A DNA stretch of 64,000 nucleotides from Alphaproteobacteria bacterium (GTDB lineage: Bacteria; Pseudomonadota; Alphaproteobacteria; Rhodospirillales; Magnetovibrionaceae), in contig JADGBG010000002.1 of assembly GCA_015231605.1 (NCBI GenBank), positions 23,244-87,243 of the forward strand, read 5' to 3'. The notes below the pieces were generated by a model that saw only the letters and a list, made by a program, of their open reading frames with translations, had not been told where the DNA came from and did not search any database. Numbering within the stretch: the first letter of the stretch is position 1; each line of letters opens with the position of its first letter. Position numbers and translations under genes: made by a program. This document shows, in pieces, positions 54,638-61,632 of this stretch.

Positions 54638-54898
54638 TCAGCGCATGCCGCTCATGCCGCCCATGCCGGACATGCCGGACATGCCGCCCATGCCGGACAT
54701 GCCGGACATGCCGGACATGCCGGACATGCCGCCCATGCCGGACATGCCGCCCATGCCGGACATGCCGGACATGCCGCCCATGCCGGACATGCCGCCCATG
54801 CCGGACATGCCGCTCATACCAGCGCCGGCGGTAGACGCCACCGCAAACACGACGGCAGCGGTCGCCAAGCCGGCGATCATCCCATTTTTCTTAGACAT
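54638..54898 (-). CDS. Secreted Met/Gly/Ser-repeat peptide
   Basis: An 86-residue protein. Its signal peptide (residues 1-26, MSKKNGMIAGLATAAVV...STAGA) is followed by a mature part built almost only of 19 Met-Ser-Gly or Met-Gly-Gly triplets ending in Met-Arg. About a third of mature residues are Met, a composition seen in periplasmic Cu(I)/Ag(I)-binding segments. The ribosome site GGGAG sits nine bases before the ATG. It is the first gene after a sigma-54-type promoter and precedes the pentaheme/molybdoenzyme genes. The family is not recognised; a metal-binding or methionine-sulfoxide-sink role is inference. Opposite-strand frames (HAG and CRTC repeats) lack start signals. Confidence 0.72.
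   Translation of the reverse strand: MSKKNGMIAGLATAAVVFAVASTAGAGMSGMSGMGGMSGMGGMSGMSGMGGMSGMGGMSGMSGMSGMSGMGGMSGMSGMGGMSGMR
54647..54817 (-). repeat. Nine-base tandem DNA repeat encoding MSG/MGG
   Basis: Nineteen consecutive nine-base units of the form ATGTCCGGC or ATGGGCGGC (minus strand), differing almost only at the second codon. Near-identical units imply recent expansion by slippage, so copy number may vary between strains. Confidence 0.9.
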
Positions 54899-54912
54899 CT
54901 AGCGTTCTCCCA

Positions 54913-54924
54913 TGATCTAAATCA
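54913..54924 (-). promoter_or_regulatory. FNR-like palindrome next to the Met-rich peptide start
   Basis: TGATCTAAATCA is the symmetric core TGAT-N4-ATCA of an FNR box, without the outer TT/AA. It lies only 15-26 bases before the start codon, too close for activation from a downstream start point, so it would act as a repressor site if functional. Chance occurrence is possible. Confidence 0.35.
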
Positions 54925-54952
54925 GAGCAACTTTTTACGTTTCGTCCGCCAA

Positions 54953-54967
54953 CGCATTGTCAATGCG
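54953..54967. promoter_or_regulatory. Perfect 15-base palindrome CGCATTGTCAATGCG
   Basis: Seven-base arms around a single central base in the 5' leader of the molybdoenzyme operon. It overlaps a TTGACA hexamer on the minus strand. It shares CGCAT/ATGCG half-sites with the inverted repeats before the heme-sensor kinase, though half-site spacing differs. Confidence 0.45.
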
Positions 54968-55022
54968 CAAGGCCGACGCACCCCCCTTTGCGAAAAAAAG
55001 CAAAGCGATGCCTTTTGCTGCT

Positions 55023-55038
55023 AGCAACGATCATGCCG
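55023..55038 (-). promoter_or_regulatory. Sigma-54 (-24/-12) promoter of the molybdoenzyme operon
   Basis: On the minus strand the sequence CGGCATGATCGTTGCT matches TGGCACG-N4-TTGCW with the invariant GG and GC exactly ten bases apart and only two mismatches in the defined positions. The predicted start point is near 55,012, giving a leader of about 114 bases before the Met-rich peptide gene. A sigma-54 activator gene lies 9 kb away in the same gene group. Confidence 0.68.
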
Positions 55039-55123
55039 CGCCGAGGCCCCTTTCTAATGCATTGATCTTCAAGAACATGATTGCGTGGCGCTCCTTCATG
55101 GAGCGGACACTGGGGTTCGGTCA

Positions 55124-55170
55124 TGACAGAATGTCAGGGCACTCGCGTGCATCACCATGACAATTTGGCA
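55124..55170. promoter_or_regulatory. Two enhancer-like dyads (TGACA-N3-TGNCA)
   Basis: TGACAGAATGTCA (55124-55136) is a perfect dyad, and TGACAATTTGGCA (55158-55170) is the same with one mismatch. They are 34 bases apart, about three helical turns, and centred roughly 118 and 152 bases upstream of the predicted sigma-54 start point, where NtrC-type activators bind. Confidence 0.55.
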
Positions 55171-55259
55171 GAAAGCGTTGGATGGGCTTGCCAGCTGCCA
55201 AACGTTGTCGGCCCGGATCCGGGCAGGGTATGATGCCCCCCGGTTGAGATGGAGCGGAT

Positions 55260-55661
55260 ATGGCCCCCGAATACCTGTTCGTCTATGGCACGCTGAGACA
55301 GGGCGCGGTGGCGCACGCCGTCCTTGATCGGGCGTGCACCTTTGTCGGCGACGCCGCCATGCCTGGCGCGTTGTATGACGTGGACGGCTACCCCGGCGCG
55401 ATCCAGCTCCCGGATCGGACGGGAATGGTCAGAGGCGAAGTCTACGCCCTGCCCCCGGAATCGACCACTCTCGATCGCCTGGACCGCTATGAAGGCTGCG
55501 CGCCGGAATTTCCCCATCCCCACGAATACGTCAGACTGCGCGTCCCGGTGTCGCTTGCCGACGGACGAACGCTGAGCGCCTGGGCGTACATCTATAACCG
55601 CGACACGTCCAGCCTCATTGAAATCATGTCCGGCGACTATCTGAATCGGTCGAACGGGTGA
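55260..55661 (+). CDS. Gamma-glutamylcyclotransferase-like (AIG2/GGCT) protein
   Basis: A 133-residue single-domain protein. FVYGTLRQGAVAH holds the substrate-binding YGTLR signature, PGALYDVDGYPG and LDRLDRYEGC follow, with the catalytic Glu in the last motif (YEG). The family cleaves gamma-glutamyl amines or peptides, releasing 5-oxoproline. It diverges from the molybdoenzyme operon and converges on hypE. The ATG at 55260 follows TGGAGCGGAT. Confidence 0.87.
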   Translation: MAPEYLFVYGTLRQGAVAHAVLDRACTFVGDAAMPGALYDVDGYPGAIQLPDRTGMVRGEVYALPPESTTLDRLDRYEGCAPEFPHPHEYVRLRVPVSLADGRTLSAWAYIYNRDTSSLIEIMSGDYLNRSNG

Positions 55662-55665
55662 GGCG

Positions 55666-56691
55666 TCAGCAAATTCGCGGCAGCTGCTCGCCGGAAATCC
55701 AGTCCACCATGCGCGTGCCGCCCAGCCGGGTCTTCATGCGCACGAAGCGCCGTTGGTCCGCAAGGACCGAGCCGATGATGTGCGCGTCCCCGCCGCGTTC
55801 GTGCGCGCGCATGACGGCGAGCAGACGGCCGGCGTCCTGGTCCGCGCAGATGGCGATCAGCTTGCCTTCGTTGGCGACGTAGAGGGGATCGAGACCCAAC
55901 AGCTCGCACGCGCTTTTCACCGCACCGCGCACGGGGATGGCGTCTTCCATCAGTTCGATGCCGACGCCGGACTGCTGGGCGATTTCGTTGAGCGTCGCCG
56001 CCAGACCGCCCCGCGTCGGGTCGCGAAGCACGCGAATGCCCGGACACGCCGCCAGCATGTCCGCCACCAGCCCGTTCAGCGCCGCCGAGTCCGAAACCAG
56101 GTCGGTGCCGAAACCCAGGTTCTCGCGCTTCGACATCACCGCCACGCCGTGGTCGCCCAGCGTGCCGCTGATCAGCACCCGGTCGCCCGGGCGCGCGCGG
56201 TCGCCCGCGATGTCCACGCCGTCGGCCACCACGCCGACCCCGGCGGTGTTGATGTAGACGCCGTCGCCGTGCCCCCGCTCCACCACCTTGGTGTCGCCGG
56301 TGACGATCTCCACCCCGGCGTCGCGCGCGGCGCGGGCCATGCTGTCGACGATGCGCGCCAGGTCGGCCAGCGGAAAGCCTTCCTCCAGCACGAAGCCCGC
56401 CGTCAAATATTTGGGAACCGCTCCGGCCATGGCGATGTCGTTGACGGTGCCGTGCACGGCCAACGATCCGATATCGCCGCCGGGAAAGAACAGGGGCGAG
56501 ATGACGAAGGTGTCGGTGCTCATCACCACGCGGCCGGGCGGCAGGTCGAACACCGCCGCGTCGTGTTCGCGCCTCAGAATCGGGTTGTCGAAGGCTTCGA
56601 CGAACAGCTGTCCGATCAGCCGCGCCATGGCCCGCCCGCCCGCGCCGTGGCCCATTTCCACCCGGCCGTTTTGCAAATCCATGCCCATCAT
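55666..56691 (-). CDS. hypE: Hydrogenase maturation protein HypE
   Basis: HypE dehydrates the carbamoyl group on its own C-terminal cysteine to a thiocyanate, the source of the active-site cyanides. The sequence ends in PRIC with the essential terminal Cys. The AIR-synthase-like ATP-binding region includes MSTDTFVISPLFFPGGDIGSLAVHGTVNDIAMAGA and VTGDTKVVERG. The ATG at 56691 overlaps the hypD stop by four bases. It is the last gene of the hyp operon. Confidence 0.96.
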   Translation of the reverse strand: MMGMDLQNGRVEMGHGAGGRAMARLIGQLFVEAFDNPILRREHDAAVFDLPPGRVVMSTDTFVISPLFFPGGDIGSLAVHGTVNDIAMAGAVPKYLTAGFVLEEGFPLADLARIVDSMARAARDAGVEIVTGDTKVVERGHGDGVYINTAGVGVVADGVDIAGDRARPGDRVLISGTLGDHGVAVMSKRENLGFGTDLVSDSAALNGLVADMLAACPGIRVLRDPTRGGLAATLNEIAQQSGVGIELMEDAIPVRGAVKSACELLGLDPLYVANEGKLIAICADQDAGRLLAVMRAHERGGDAHIIGSVLADQRRFVRMKTRLGGTRMVDWISGEQLPRIC

Positions 56692-57809
56692 CCCCGTCCC
56701 CCTTCCCGGAACCGGCCGTAGGTCCAATGCGCCGCGCACGCCCCCTCGCTGGACACCATGCACGCGCCCATCGGGTTGTCGGGGGTGCAGGTAGAGCCGA
56801 ACAGTTTACAGTCTTCGGGCGTCTTCACCCCGCGCAGCACGTCGCCGCACGCGCAGGCCTTGTTTTCACGGGGCGTGGGCGTGTCGATGGCGAAGCGCCT
56901 TTCCGCGTCGAAGTCGGCGAAGTCGTCATGAATGGACAAGGCGCTGTCGGGAATGTCGCCCAGCCCCCGCCACGCGAAACTGTCGCGCAGCCGAAACACC
57001 GTGTCCGTCAGGGCTTGGGCCTTGAGGTTGCCGTCGAACGACACGGCGCGGGTGTATTCGTTTTCCACCACCGCCTTTCCGGCATTCACCTGACGGATCA
57101 GCATCAGCACCGCCTGCATCACGTCCAGCGGCTCGAACCCCGCGATCACGACGGGTTTTCCATAGTCGTCGGAGAATGGCGCATAGGCCTTGGTGCCGAT
57201 CACCGCGCTGACGTGGGCCGGGCCGACGAAGCCGTCGATCTCCACCCCGTCCTGACCGCCGTCCAGGATGGCGCGCATGGCCGCCGGTGTCAGCACGTGG
57301 TTGCAATGCACGGTGAAGTTCTTGAGGCCCTCCGCGCGGGCCTGGGTCAGCGCCACGGCGGTGGGCGGCGTGGTGGTCTCGAAACCGATGGCGAAAAACA
57401 CCACTTGGCGGGCCGGATTGTCCCGTGCGATCTGAAGCGCGTCCTGGGTGCTATAGACCATGCGCACGTCGGCGCCCCGCGCGCGCGCCTTGAACAGCGA
57501 GTCGTAGCCGCTGCCGGGCACGCGCAGCAGGTCGGCGTAGGTGCACAGCGTCATGCCGTCCAGCCCCGCCAGCGCCACCGCCTCGTCCACCTTGCCGACC
57601 GGCAACACGCACACCGGACAGCCGGGCCCATGGATCATGCGCACGTTGGCGGGCAACAGGTCGGTGACGCCATAGCGCGCGATGGCGTGGGTGTGGCCGC
57701 CGCAAAATTCCATGAAGCGGTATGCGTGATCCGCCCGGGCCTCGGCGCGGATGGCGCGGGCCAGCCCCTGGGCCAAGTCGGGGTCGCGGAATTCCTCGAT
57801 GTATTTCAT
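56688..57809 (-). CDS. hypD: Hydrogenase maturation protein HypD
   Basis: HypD is the [4Fe-4S] scaffold on which, with HypC, the Fe(CN)2CO unit is built. Hallmarks are FMEFCGGHTHAIARYG, IHGPGCPVCVLP, GFETTTPPTA and the C-terminal cysteine set CACGDVL...DCKLFGSTCTPDNPMGACMVSSEGACAA that binds the cluster. Length of 373 aa is normal. It overlaps hypC by four bases and hypE by four bases. Confidence 0.96.
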   Translation of the reverse strand: MKYIEEFRDPDLAQGLARAIRAEARADHAYRFMEFCGGHTHAIARYGVTDLLPANVRMIHGPGCPVCVLPVGKVDEAVALAGLDGMTLCTYADLLRVPGSGYDSLFKARARGADVRMVYSTQDALQIARDNPARQVVFFAIGFETTTPPTAVALTQARAEGLKNFTVHCNHVLTPAAMRAILDGGQDGVEIDGFVGPAHVSAVIGTKAYAPFSDDYGKPVVIAGFEPLDVMQAVLMLIRQVNAGKAVVENEYTRAVSFDGNLKAQALTDTVFRLRDSFAWRGLGDIPDSALSIHDDFADFDAERRFAIDTPTPRENKACACGDVLRGVKTPEDCKLFGSTCTPDNPMGACMVSSEGACAAHWTYGRFREGGRG

Positions 57810-58030
57810 GGCGCGGCCGCCGCCATGTCGGCGAACAGTTGCAGCGTGCGCTTGGCCTCGTCCTCATCCAGCCGCGACAACGCATACCCGGTGTGCACGA
57901 TCACGTAATCGCCCACGCCGACGCCGTCCACCAGCGCCAAAGACACGGACTTGGACACCCCGTCCAACTCCACGACCGCCATGTCGCCGTCGGACAGTTG
58001 CGTCACCCGCGCCGGTATCGCCAGACACAT
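57806..58030 (-). CDS. hypC: Hydrogenase assembly chaperone HypC
   Basis: A 74-residue chaperone starting MCLAIPARV; the Cys directly after the initiator Met is the invariant residue that holds the iron unit and contacts the large-subunit precursor. GVGVGDYVIVHTGYALSRLDEDEA completes the family pattern. It lies between the short hypF and hypD genes. Confidence 0.95.
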   Translation of the reverse strand: MCLAIPARVTQLSDGDMAVVELDGVSKSVSLALVDGVGVGDYVIVHTGYALSRLDEDEAKRTLQLFADMAAAAP

Positions 58031-58036
58031 CCCCGT

Positions 58037-59107
58037 CTATTCCCGCTCCAGGGTCAGGGCCGCGATGACGGCCTGACCGAAACTCAACCCCGCATCCCCC
58101 GGCGACAACGCGCGGGGTATCAACACCCGTATCCCAGCCTCTTGCAGACGCCGGGTCAAGTCCCCCGTCAGCACGCGGTTGAGAAAACACCCGCCGCCCA
58201 GCGCCACCGTGTCCATGTCCGCTCGAATCGCCCAATCCGCCAGCGCCGCCGCCAGCGTGCCGTGGAACAGGTTCGCGCCGTCCCGTGGGTCCCTGTCGAT
58301 CAACGCCGCCAGCACGGGGCGCAGGTCCAAAACGTTGTCCTCGGAGACACGCCACCCACCGTCCATCACGTGCGGCGCGTCCGCCAAAGCCTCCAGCGCC
58401 ATGGGGGCCTGGCCTTCGAATTCGGAAACCGGATGCACGCCCAACAGACCGCACGCCGCGTCGAACAGCCGCCCGGCGCTGGTTGTTTCGGGGCTATTGA
58501 GGCCCCGTTCCAACATCGTCCCCAGCATCGCCGCGTGGGGCTGGCCGGAAAACCGCGTCGCGATCTCGTCGCCCCGGCCCATCGCATGCAGCGCCGCCGC
58601 CGCCATGCGCCACGGCTCGCGCGCCGCCACGTCGCCGCCCGGTTGGCGCAAAATCGCCACGTGTCCCAAACGCGCATAGGCGGGTCCATCGACGCGCAAC
58701 AACTCGCCGCCCCACGACGCGCCGCCGGGGCCCATGCCGTAACCGTCAAGCGCCAGCCCCAGCACCGCCCCCTCCACCCCGTGCTCCCAGGCGGTGGCGA
58801 CGATATGCGCGTGGTGGTGCTGCACGGCCACCGCCGGACAGTCCAAGGCCTGGGCGGACTGGGTGGTACGAAAGTCGGGGTGCAGGTCGTGGGCGCACGC
58901 GGCCAAGGGACCGGCGCGCTCCAACATCTCCGCGAGCAGGACGTCGTAGCGTTCCACCGCATCCAGCGTTTCCATGTCGCCGGCGGTCGGGGTAACGGCG
59001 GCGGTATCGCCGTCGATCAGACAGAGACTGGCTTTCAGGTGTGCGCCCATGCCCAGCACGCGGGGCAAGGGGCGATGCAGGGAAAGTTCGGCGGCGGGGC
59101 CGCTCAC
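58037..59107 (-). CDS. hypF: Short HypF: carbamoyltransferase (Kae1-like) domain only
   Basis: HypF makes the carbamoyl group passed to HypE. Usual HypF is about 750 residues with acylphosphatase, zinc-finger and YrdC domains before a Kae1-like carbamoyltransferase domain. Here only the last domain is encoded (356 aa): [67 protein letters not shown]. The GTG at 59107 overlaps the hypB stop by four bases; the open frame upstream is antisense-frame shadow of hypB, not a lost N-terminus. A naturally short HypF is known in Ralstonia (HypF1), so it may be functional. Confidence 0.9.
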   Translation of the reverse strand: MSGPAAELSLHRPLPRVLGMGAHLKASLCLIDGDTAAVTPTAGDMETLDAVERYDVLLAEMLERAGPLAACAHDLHPDFRTTQSAQALDCPAVAVQHHHAHIVATAWEHGVEGAVLGLALDGYGMGPGGASWGGELLRVDGPAYARLGHVAILRQPGGDVAAREPWRMAAAALHAMGRGDEIATRFSGQPHAAMLGTMLERGLNSPETTSAGRLFDAACGLLGVHPVSEFEGQAPMALEALADAPHVMDGGWRVSEDNVLDLRPVLAALIDRDPRDGANLFHGTLAAALADWAIRADMDTVALGGGCFLNRVLTGDLTRRLQEAGIRVLIPRALSPGDAGLSFGQAVIAALTLERE

Positions 59108-59952
59108 GCCCCGGCCTCCACTTGGCGGGCGCGGATCCAATCCAGCCATCCCTCCATGCCGTCGCCGGTGTGCGCGCTGAGCGTCAACACCTCGATGTCC
59201 GGATTGACGCGGCGCGCGTAGTCCACGCACACGTCGACGTCGAACGGCACGTAGGGCAACAGGTCGGACTTGTTCAGCACCATCAGCCGCGCGGCGCGGA
59301 ACATCTCGGGGTACTTGAGCGGCTTGTCCTCGCCTTCGGTGACCGACAGGATCACCACTTTGGCCGCCTCGCCCAGGTCGAACCCCGCCGGGCACACCAG
59401 GTTGCCGACGTTCTCGATGAACAGCAGCGCGCCCCGGCCCAGGTCGAGATCGTGGACCGCGCGGCCCACCATGTCGGCGTCCAGGTGACAGCCCTTGCCG
59501 GTGTTGATCTGGATCGCGGGCACGCCCGTGGCGCGGATGCGTTCGGCGTCGTTCGCGGTTTGTTGGTCGCCTTCGATCACCGCCAACGGCCCGTGCCCGG
59601 ACAGTTCCCGGCACGTGCGGGCCAACAGCGTGGTTTTGCCCGAGCCCGGCGACGACATCAGGTTCAAAGTCAGGACGCCCAAATCCCGGAAGTGGGCGCG
59701 GTTGTGCGCCGCCAGATGGTCGTTCTTGGCCAGGATGTTTTCCGCGATTTGAACGATGCGCGACTGGCTGATCCCCGCGATGTGCGTCTCGCTCTCGCCC
59801 ATGCCGAAATGCAGGTCTCCGTGTTCGCCATGGCTGTGGACGTGGTCGTGGTGATGATGATGGCCGTGATCATGATGATGATCATGGTCGTGATCGTGCG
59901 TGTGGCCGTCCTGTTTCTTGGCGTCCTTGCCGCATCCGCAAACCGTGCACAT
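59104..59952 (-). CDS. hypB: Hydrogenase nickel incorporation GTPase HypB
   Basis: HypB delivers nickel to the hydrogenase large subunit in a GTP-dependent step. The N-terminus has the metal-binding MCTVCGCG followed by a very His/Asp-rich nickel-storage stretch (residues about 16-45, over a dozen His). The G domain has P-loop [19 protein letters not shown] as the dimer-interface metal site, and NKSDLLPYV for guanine specificity. It is placed between hypA and the short hypF. Confidence 0.96.
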   Translation of the reverse strand: MCTVCGCGKDAKKQDGHTHDHDHDHHHDHGHHHHHDHVHSHGEHGDLHFGMGESETHIAGISQSRIVQIAENILAKNDHLAAHNRAHFRDLGVLTLNLMSSPGSGKTTLLARTCRELSGHGPLAVIEGDQQTANDAERIRATGVPAIQINTGKGCHLDADMVGRAVHDLDLGRGALLFIENVGNLVCPAGFDLGEAAKVVILSVTEGEDKPLKYPEMFRAARLMVLNKSDLLPYVPFDVDVCVDYARRVNPDIEVLTLSAHTGDGMEGWLDWIRARQVEAGA

Positions 59953-59953
59953 G

Positions 59954-60295
59954 TCACTCGACCTCCAATTCGCTCACCCGCATCTCTTCGCCACCCGTTA
60001 CCAACAATTTGTGTCCGCCGCAGTGCGGGCAGGGTTCCGTCAGCGTGGACACGGCCACCCCGCGGGCACAATCGTGGCACCACGCCTGTCCGGGAACGCG
60101 CACGATGTCCAACGCGGCGCCGTCCGCCAGCGTGTCCTTGACCACGGCGTCGAAACAGAAGCGGATGGCGTCCGGATCGACATGGGACAGTTCGCCGATT
60201 TCCAGCCACACCGTCTTCACGCGCACGAAGTTCTGCGCCGCCGCCTGTTCCTCCAGAATCCGGAGCACCCCTTCGGCCAGGGACATTTCATGCAT
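59954..60295 (-). CDS. hypA: Hydrogenase nickel chaperone HypA
   Basis: A 113-residue nickel/zinc protein. The start MHEMSLAEG has the nickel-binding His2-Glu3, and the zinc site is formed by CHDC and CPHCGG in the second half. It works with HypB. Its stop lies one base before the hypB start. Confidence 0.95.
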   Translation of the reverse strand: MHEMSLAEGVLRILEEQAAAQNFVRVKTVWLEIGELSHVDPDAIRFCFDAVVKDTLADGAALDIVRVPGQAWCHDCARGVAVSTLTEPCPHCGGHKLLVTGGEEMRVSELEVE

Positions 60296-60357
60296 GGAAC
60301 GCGTTCCGAAAATTCATGCCGAAATCATAGCACCGTCGGCCGGCGCGCGCCATGAAC

Positions 60358-61386
60358 TCACAGCCCCCCGACATCGATCGCGCACCCGACGCATGGATCG
60401 ACCGCCAGCACGTGCAACTCCACCGCGCGGCGCAACGCCTCGACGTCCGTGACGGCCAAACCCGCCAGCCCCCGCGCCACCACGCCGTCCGGCGCGAAGT
60501 TCGCGTCCGTCGGCGCGGCGATGCGATAATCCGCGATTCGGCCGTCCGCGATGCGCACGAAGTGGCTGAGCGGCCCACGCGCGGTTTCCACGGTGGCTTC
60601 GCCCTCCCCGGCATCGCGCGCCGGGGCGTCAATGTGCGTCACGGCAGCCAAATGTGCGGTGGCATCCGCTATGGCCTGCGTCAAGGCTTCGACGTCGGCC
60701 AGACGCGATTCCAGCCGGGCCAGCAAGCCCGCGCCATGCGCCGCCCGCGCCGCCGCCACGCCCGGTTCGTCCCAGTTGCGCTTCAGCGCGCCGTCTTCGA
60801 TGTCCCCATCCGACACGCCCAGCCCCGCCAGTCCGGCATCGGTAACGGCCCGGCGCAAATCGTCGGCAAGGGCGTCCAGGATATAGGCGCGAGTCATCCG
60901 CTCAATATTTTGCGCCACGTCCAGAACGGCGGCCTTGTCCGGCGCGAACGGCTGGCCGCCAGGCGTCTTCCACGACACGGCGCCGAACAGCGCGCGTTCG
61001 AACGCCCGTTCCGCGTCCAGACAGGCGCGCGCCGCGTCGGCGCGCGGCTCGAATCGCAACAGGCGCGGCCAGTCCAGGCTGAGGCGCATCACGGTCTGGG
61101 TGAGCATTTCGGACAAACGCAAAACCTCGCGCGCGGCCCGGACGGGCGCGGGAACGCTCAATCCCAGGGCCTGTTCCATGGCCGAAAGGGCGCACGCCGT
61201 CTGCGCCCGTCCACACAGGGAAAAGAGCATGCCCATCAGCGCCGCCACCTCGCCCGGCGTGCGACCGCGAAACACCCGCGCGGGGCTATCGGGCCGGGTG
61301 GAGCGAATGCGCACCGCCCGCACGCGCCCACCTGCGGCGTCAATGTGAACGCTGAGTTCCCCCGCGATATCCAGTCCGTTCCCCAT
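60358..61386 (-). CDS. hupK: Hydrogenase expression/assembly protein HupK (degenerate large-subunit paralogue)
   Basis: A 342-residue protein related to NiFe hydrogenase large subunits. The C-terminal DPCVGCAIDVGG keeps the DPCxxC of the L2 motif, but the N-terminal L1 motif is reduced to LCGRAQTAC, not CGxC, so it cannot hold the full NiFe site. HupK-type proteins of uptake-hydrogenase clusters are thought to be assembly scaffolds. It is the first gene of the minus-strand operon hupK-hypA-hypB-hypF-hypC-hypD-hypE and diverges from the hydrogenase small-subunit gene. Confidence 0.85.
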   Translation of the reverse strand: MGNGLDIAGELSVHIDAAGGRVRAVRIRSTRPDSPARVFRGRTPGEVAALMGMLFSLCGRAQTACALSAMEQALGLSVPAPVRAAREVLRLSEMLTQTVMRLSLDWPRLLRFEPRADAARACLDAERAFERALFGAVSWKTPGGQPFAPDKAAVLDVAQNIERMTRAYILDALADDLRRAVTDAGLAGLGVSDGDIEDGALKRNWDEPGVAAARAAHGAGLLARLESRLADVEALTQAIADATAHLAAVTHIDAPARDAGEGEATVETARGPLSHFVRIADGRIADYRIAAPTDANFAPDGVVARGLAGLAVTDVEALRRAVELHVLAVDPCVGCAIDVGGL

Positions 61387-61451
61387 GCCGTTCCCGCCCG
61401 TTCACAACCCCGCTTCCTCATTGGGCATGCGGAATTTTCCGTTTGTAGCAT

Positions 61452-61477
61452 TTTACCCACACAAAAAGTGTGGTAAA
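61452..61477. promoter_or_regulatory. Imperfect inverted repeat in the hupK/hupS divergent region
   Basis: TTTACCCACAC, spacer AAAAA, GTGTGGTAAA: arms pair except for one extra C on the left. It lies in the A/T-rich part of the 246-base divergent region and is a candidate regulator site for either operon. Confidence 0.45.
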
Positions 61478-61511
61478 GTCTAACAACTGGAAATGGAGGG
61501 GATTTCTGCCT

Positions 61512-61527
61512 TGGCGCCACTCTGGCG
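61512..61527 (+). promoter_or_regulatory. Possible sigma-54 promoter before the hydrogenase small subunit
   Basis: TGGCGCCACTCTGGCG has GG and GC ten bases apart as in -24/-12 promoters, but the -12 element is TGGC rather than TTGC and CAC is CGC. Uptake-hydrogenase promoters of several alphaproteobacteria use sigma-54, so it is plausible but weak. Confidence 0.3.
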
Positions 61528-61536
61528 CGCGCACGT

Positions 61537-61572
61537 CATCACATAAACATAGCCCATCACATAAACACAGCC
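61537..61572 (+). repeat. Tandem 18-base direct repeat upstream of the hydrogenase gene
   Basis: CATCACATAAACATAGCC (61537-61554) is followed directly by CATCACATAAACACAGCC (61555-61572); one mismatch. It lies in the leader 60 bases before the hydrogenase start codon. Confidence 0.85.
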
Positions 61573-61632
61573 CGAATATGACCGAACGCAGAACGCGCGC
61601 CCTTAAACATTCGAGATGAAGGACAAGGGATC

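Larger units (their letters stand above)
54899..55259 (-). other. Regulatory intergenic region of the molybdoenzyme operon
   Basis: A 361-base gap without a credible gene. Read on the minus strand it holds, from far to near: two TGACA-N3-TGNCA dyads, a sigma-54 -24/-12 element, a CTTTGC/GCAAAG stem (54986-55005), a 15-base palindrome overlapping TTGACA (54953-54967), and a TGAT-N4-ATCA palindrome beside the start codon. Small plus-strand frames here lack ribosome sites. Confidence 0.6.

Noticed and set aside
54647..54817. Possible CRISPR or non-coding repeat array
   Set aside because: Units are nine bases, contiguous and without spacers; they encode a clean protein repeat.
54610..55024. Plus-strand frames with HAGHAG and CRTCRPC repeats, which look like metal-binding proteins
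   Set aside because: They are other-frame readings of the nine-base Met-rich repeat. They lack ribosome sites and signal peptides, whereas the minus-strand frame has both.
54957..55160. 67-codon plus-strand frame in the regulatory gap
   Set aside because: No ribosome site, no motif, and it covers the sigma-54 promoter and dyads.
59108..59614. N-terminal extension of HypF
   Set aside because: The frame continues upstream but overlaps hypB throughout and reads as Arg-rich nonsense; the acylphosphatase and YrdC motifs are absent.
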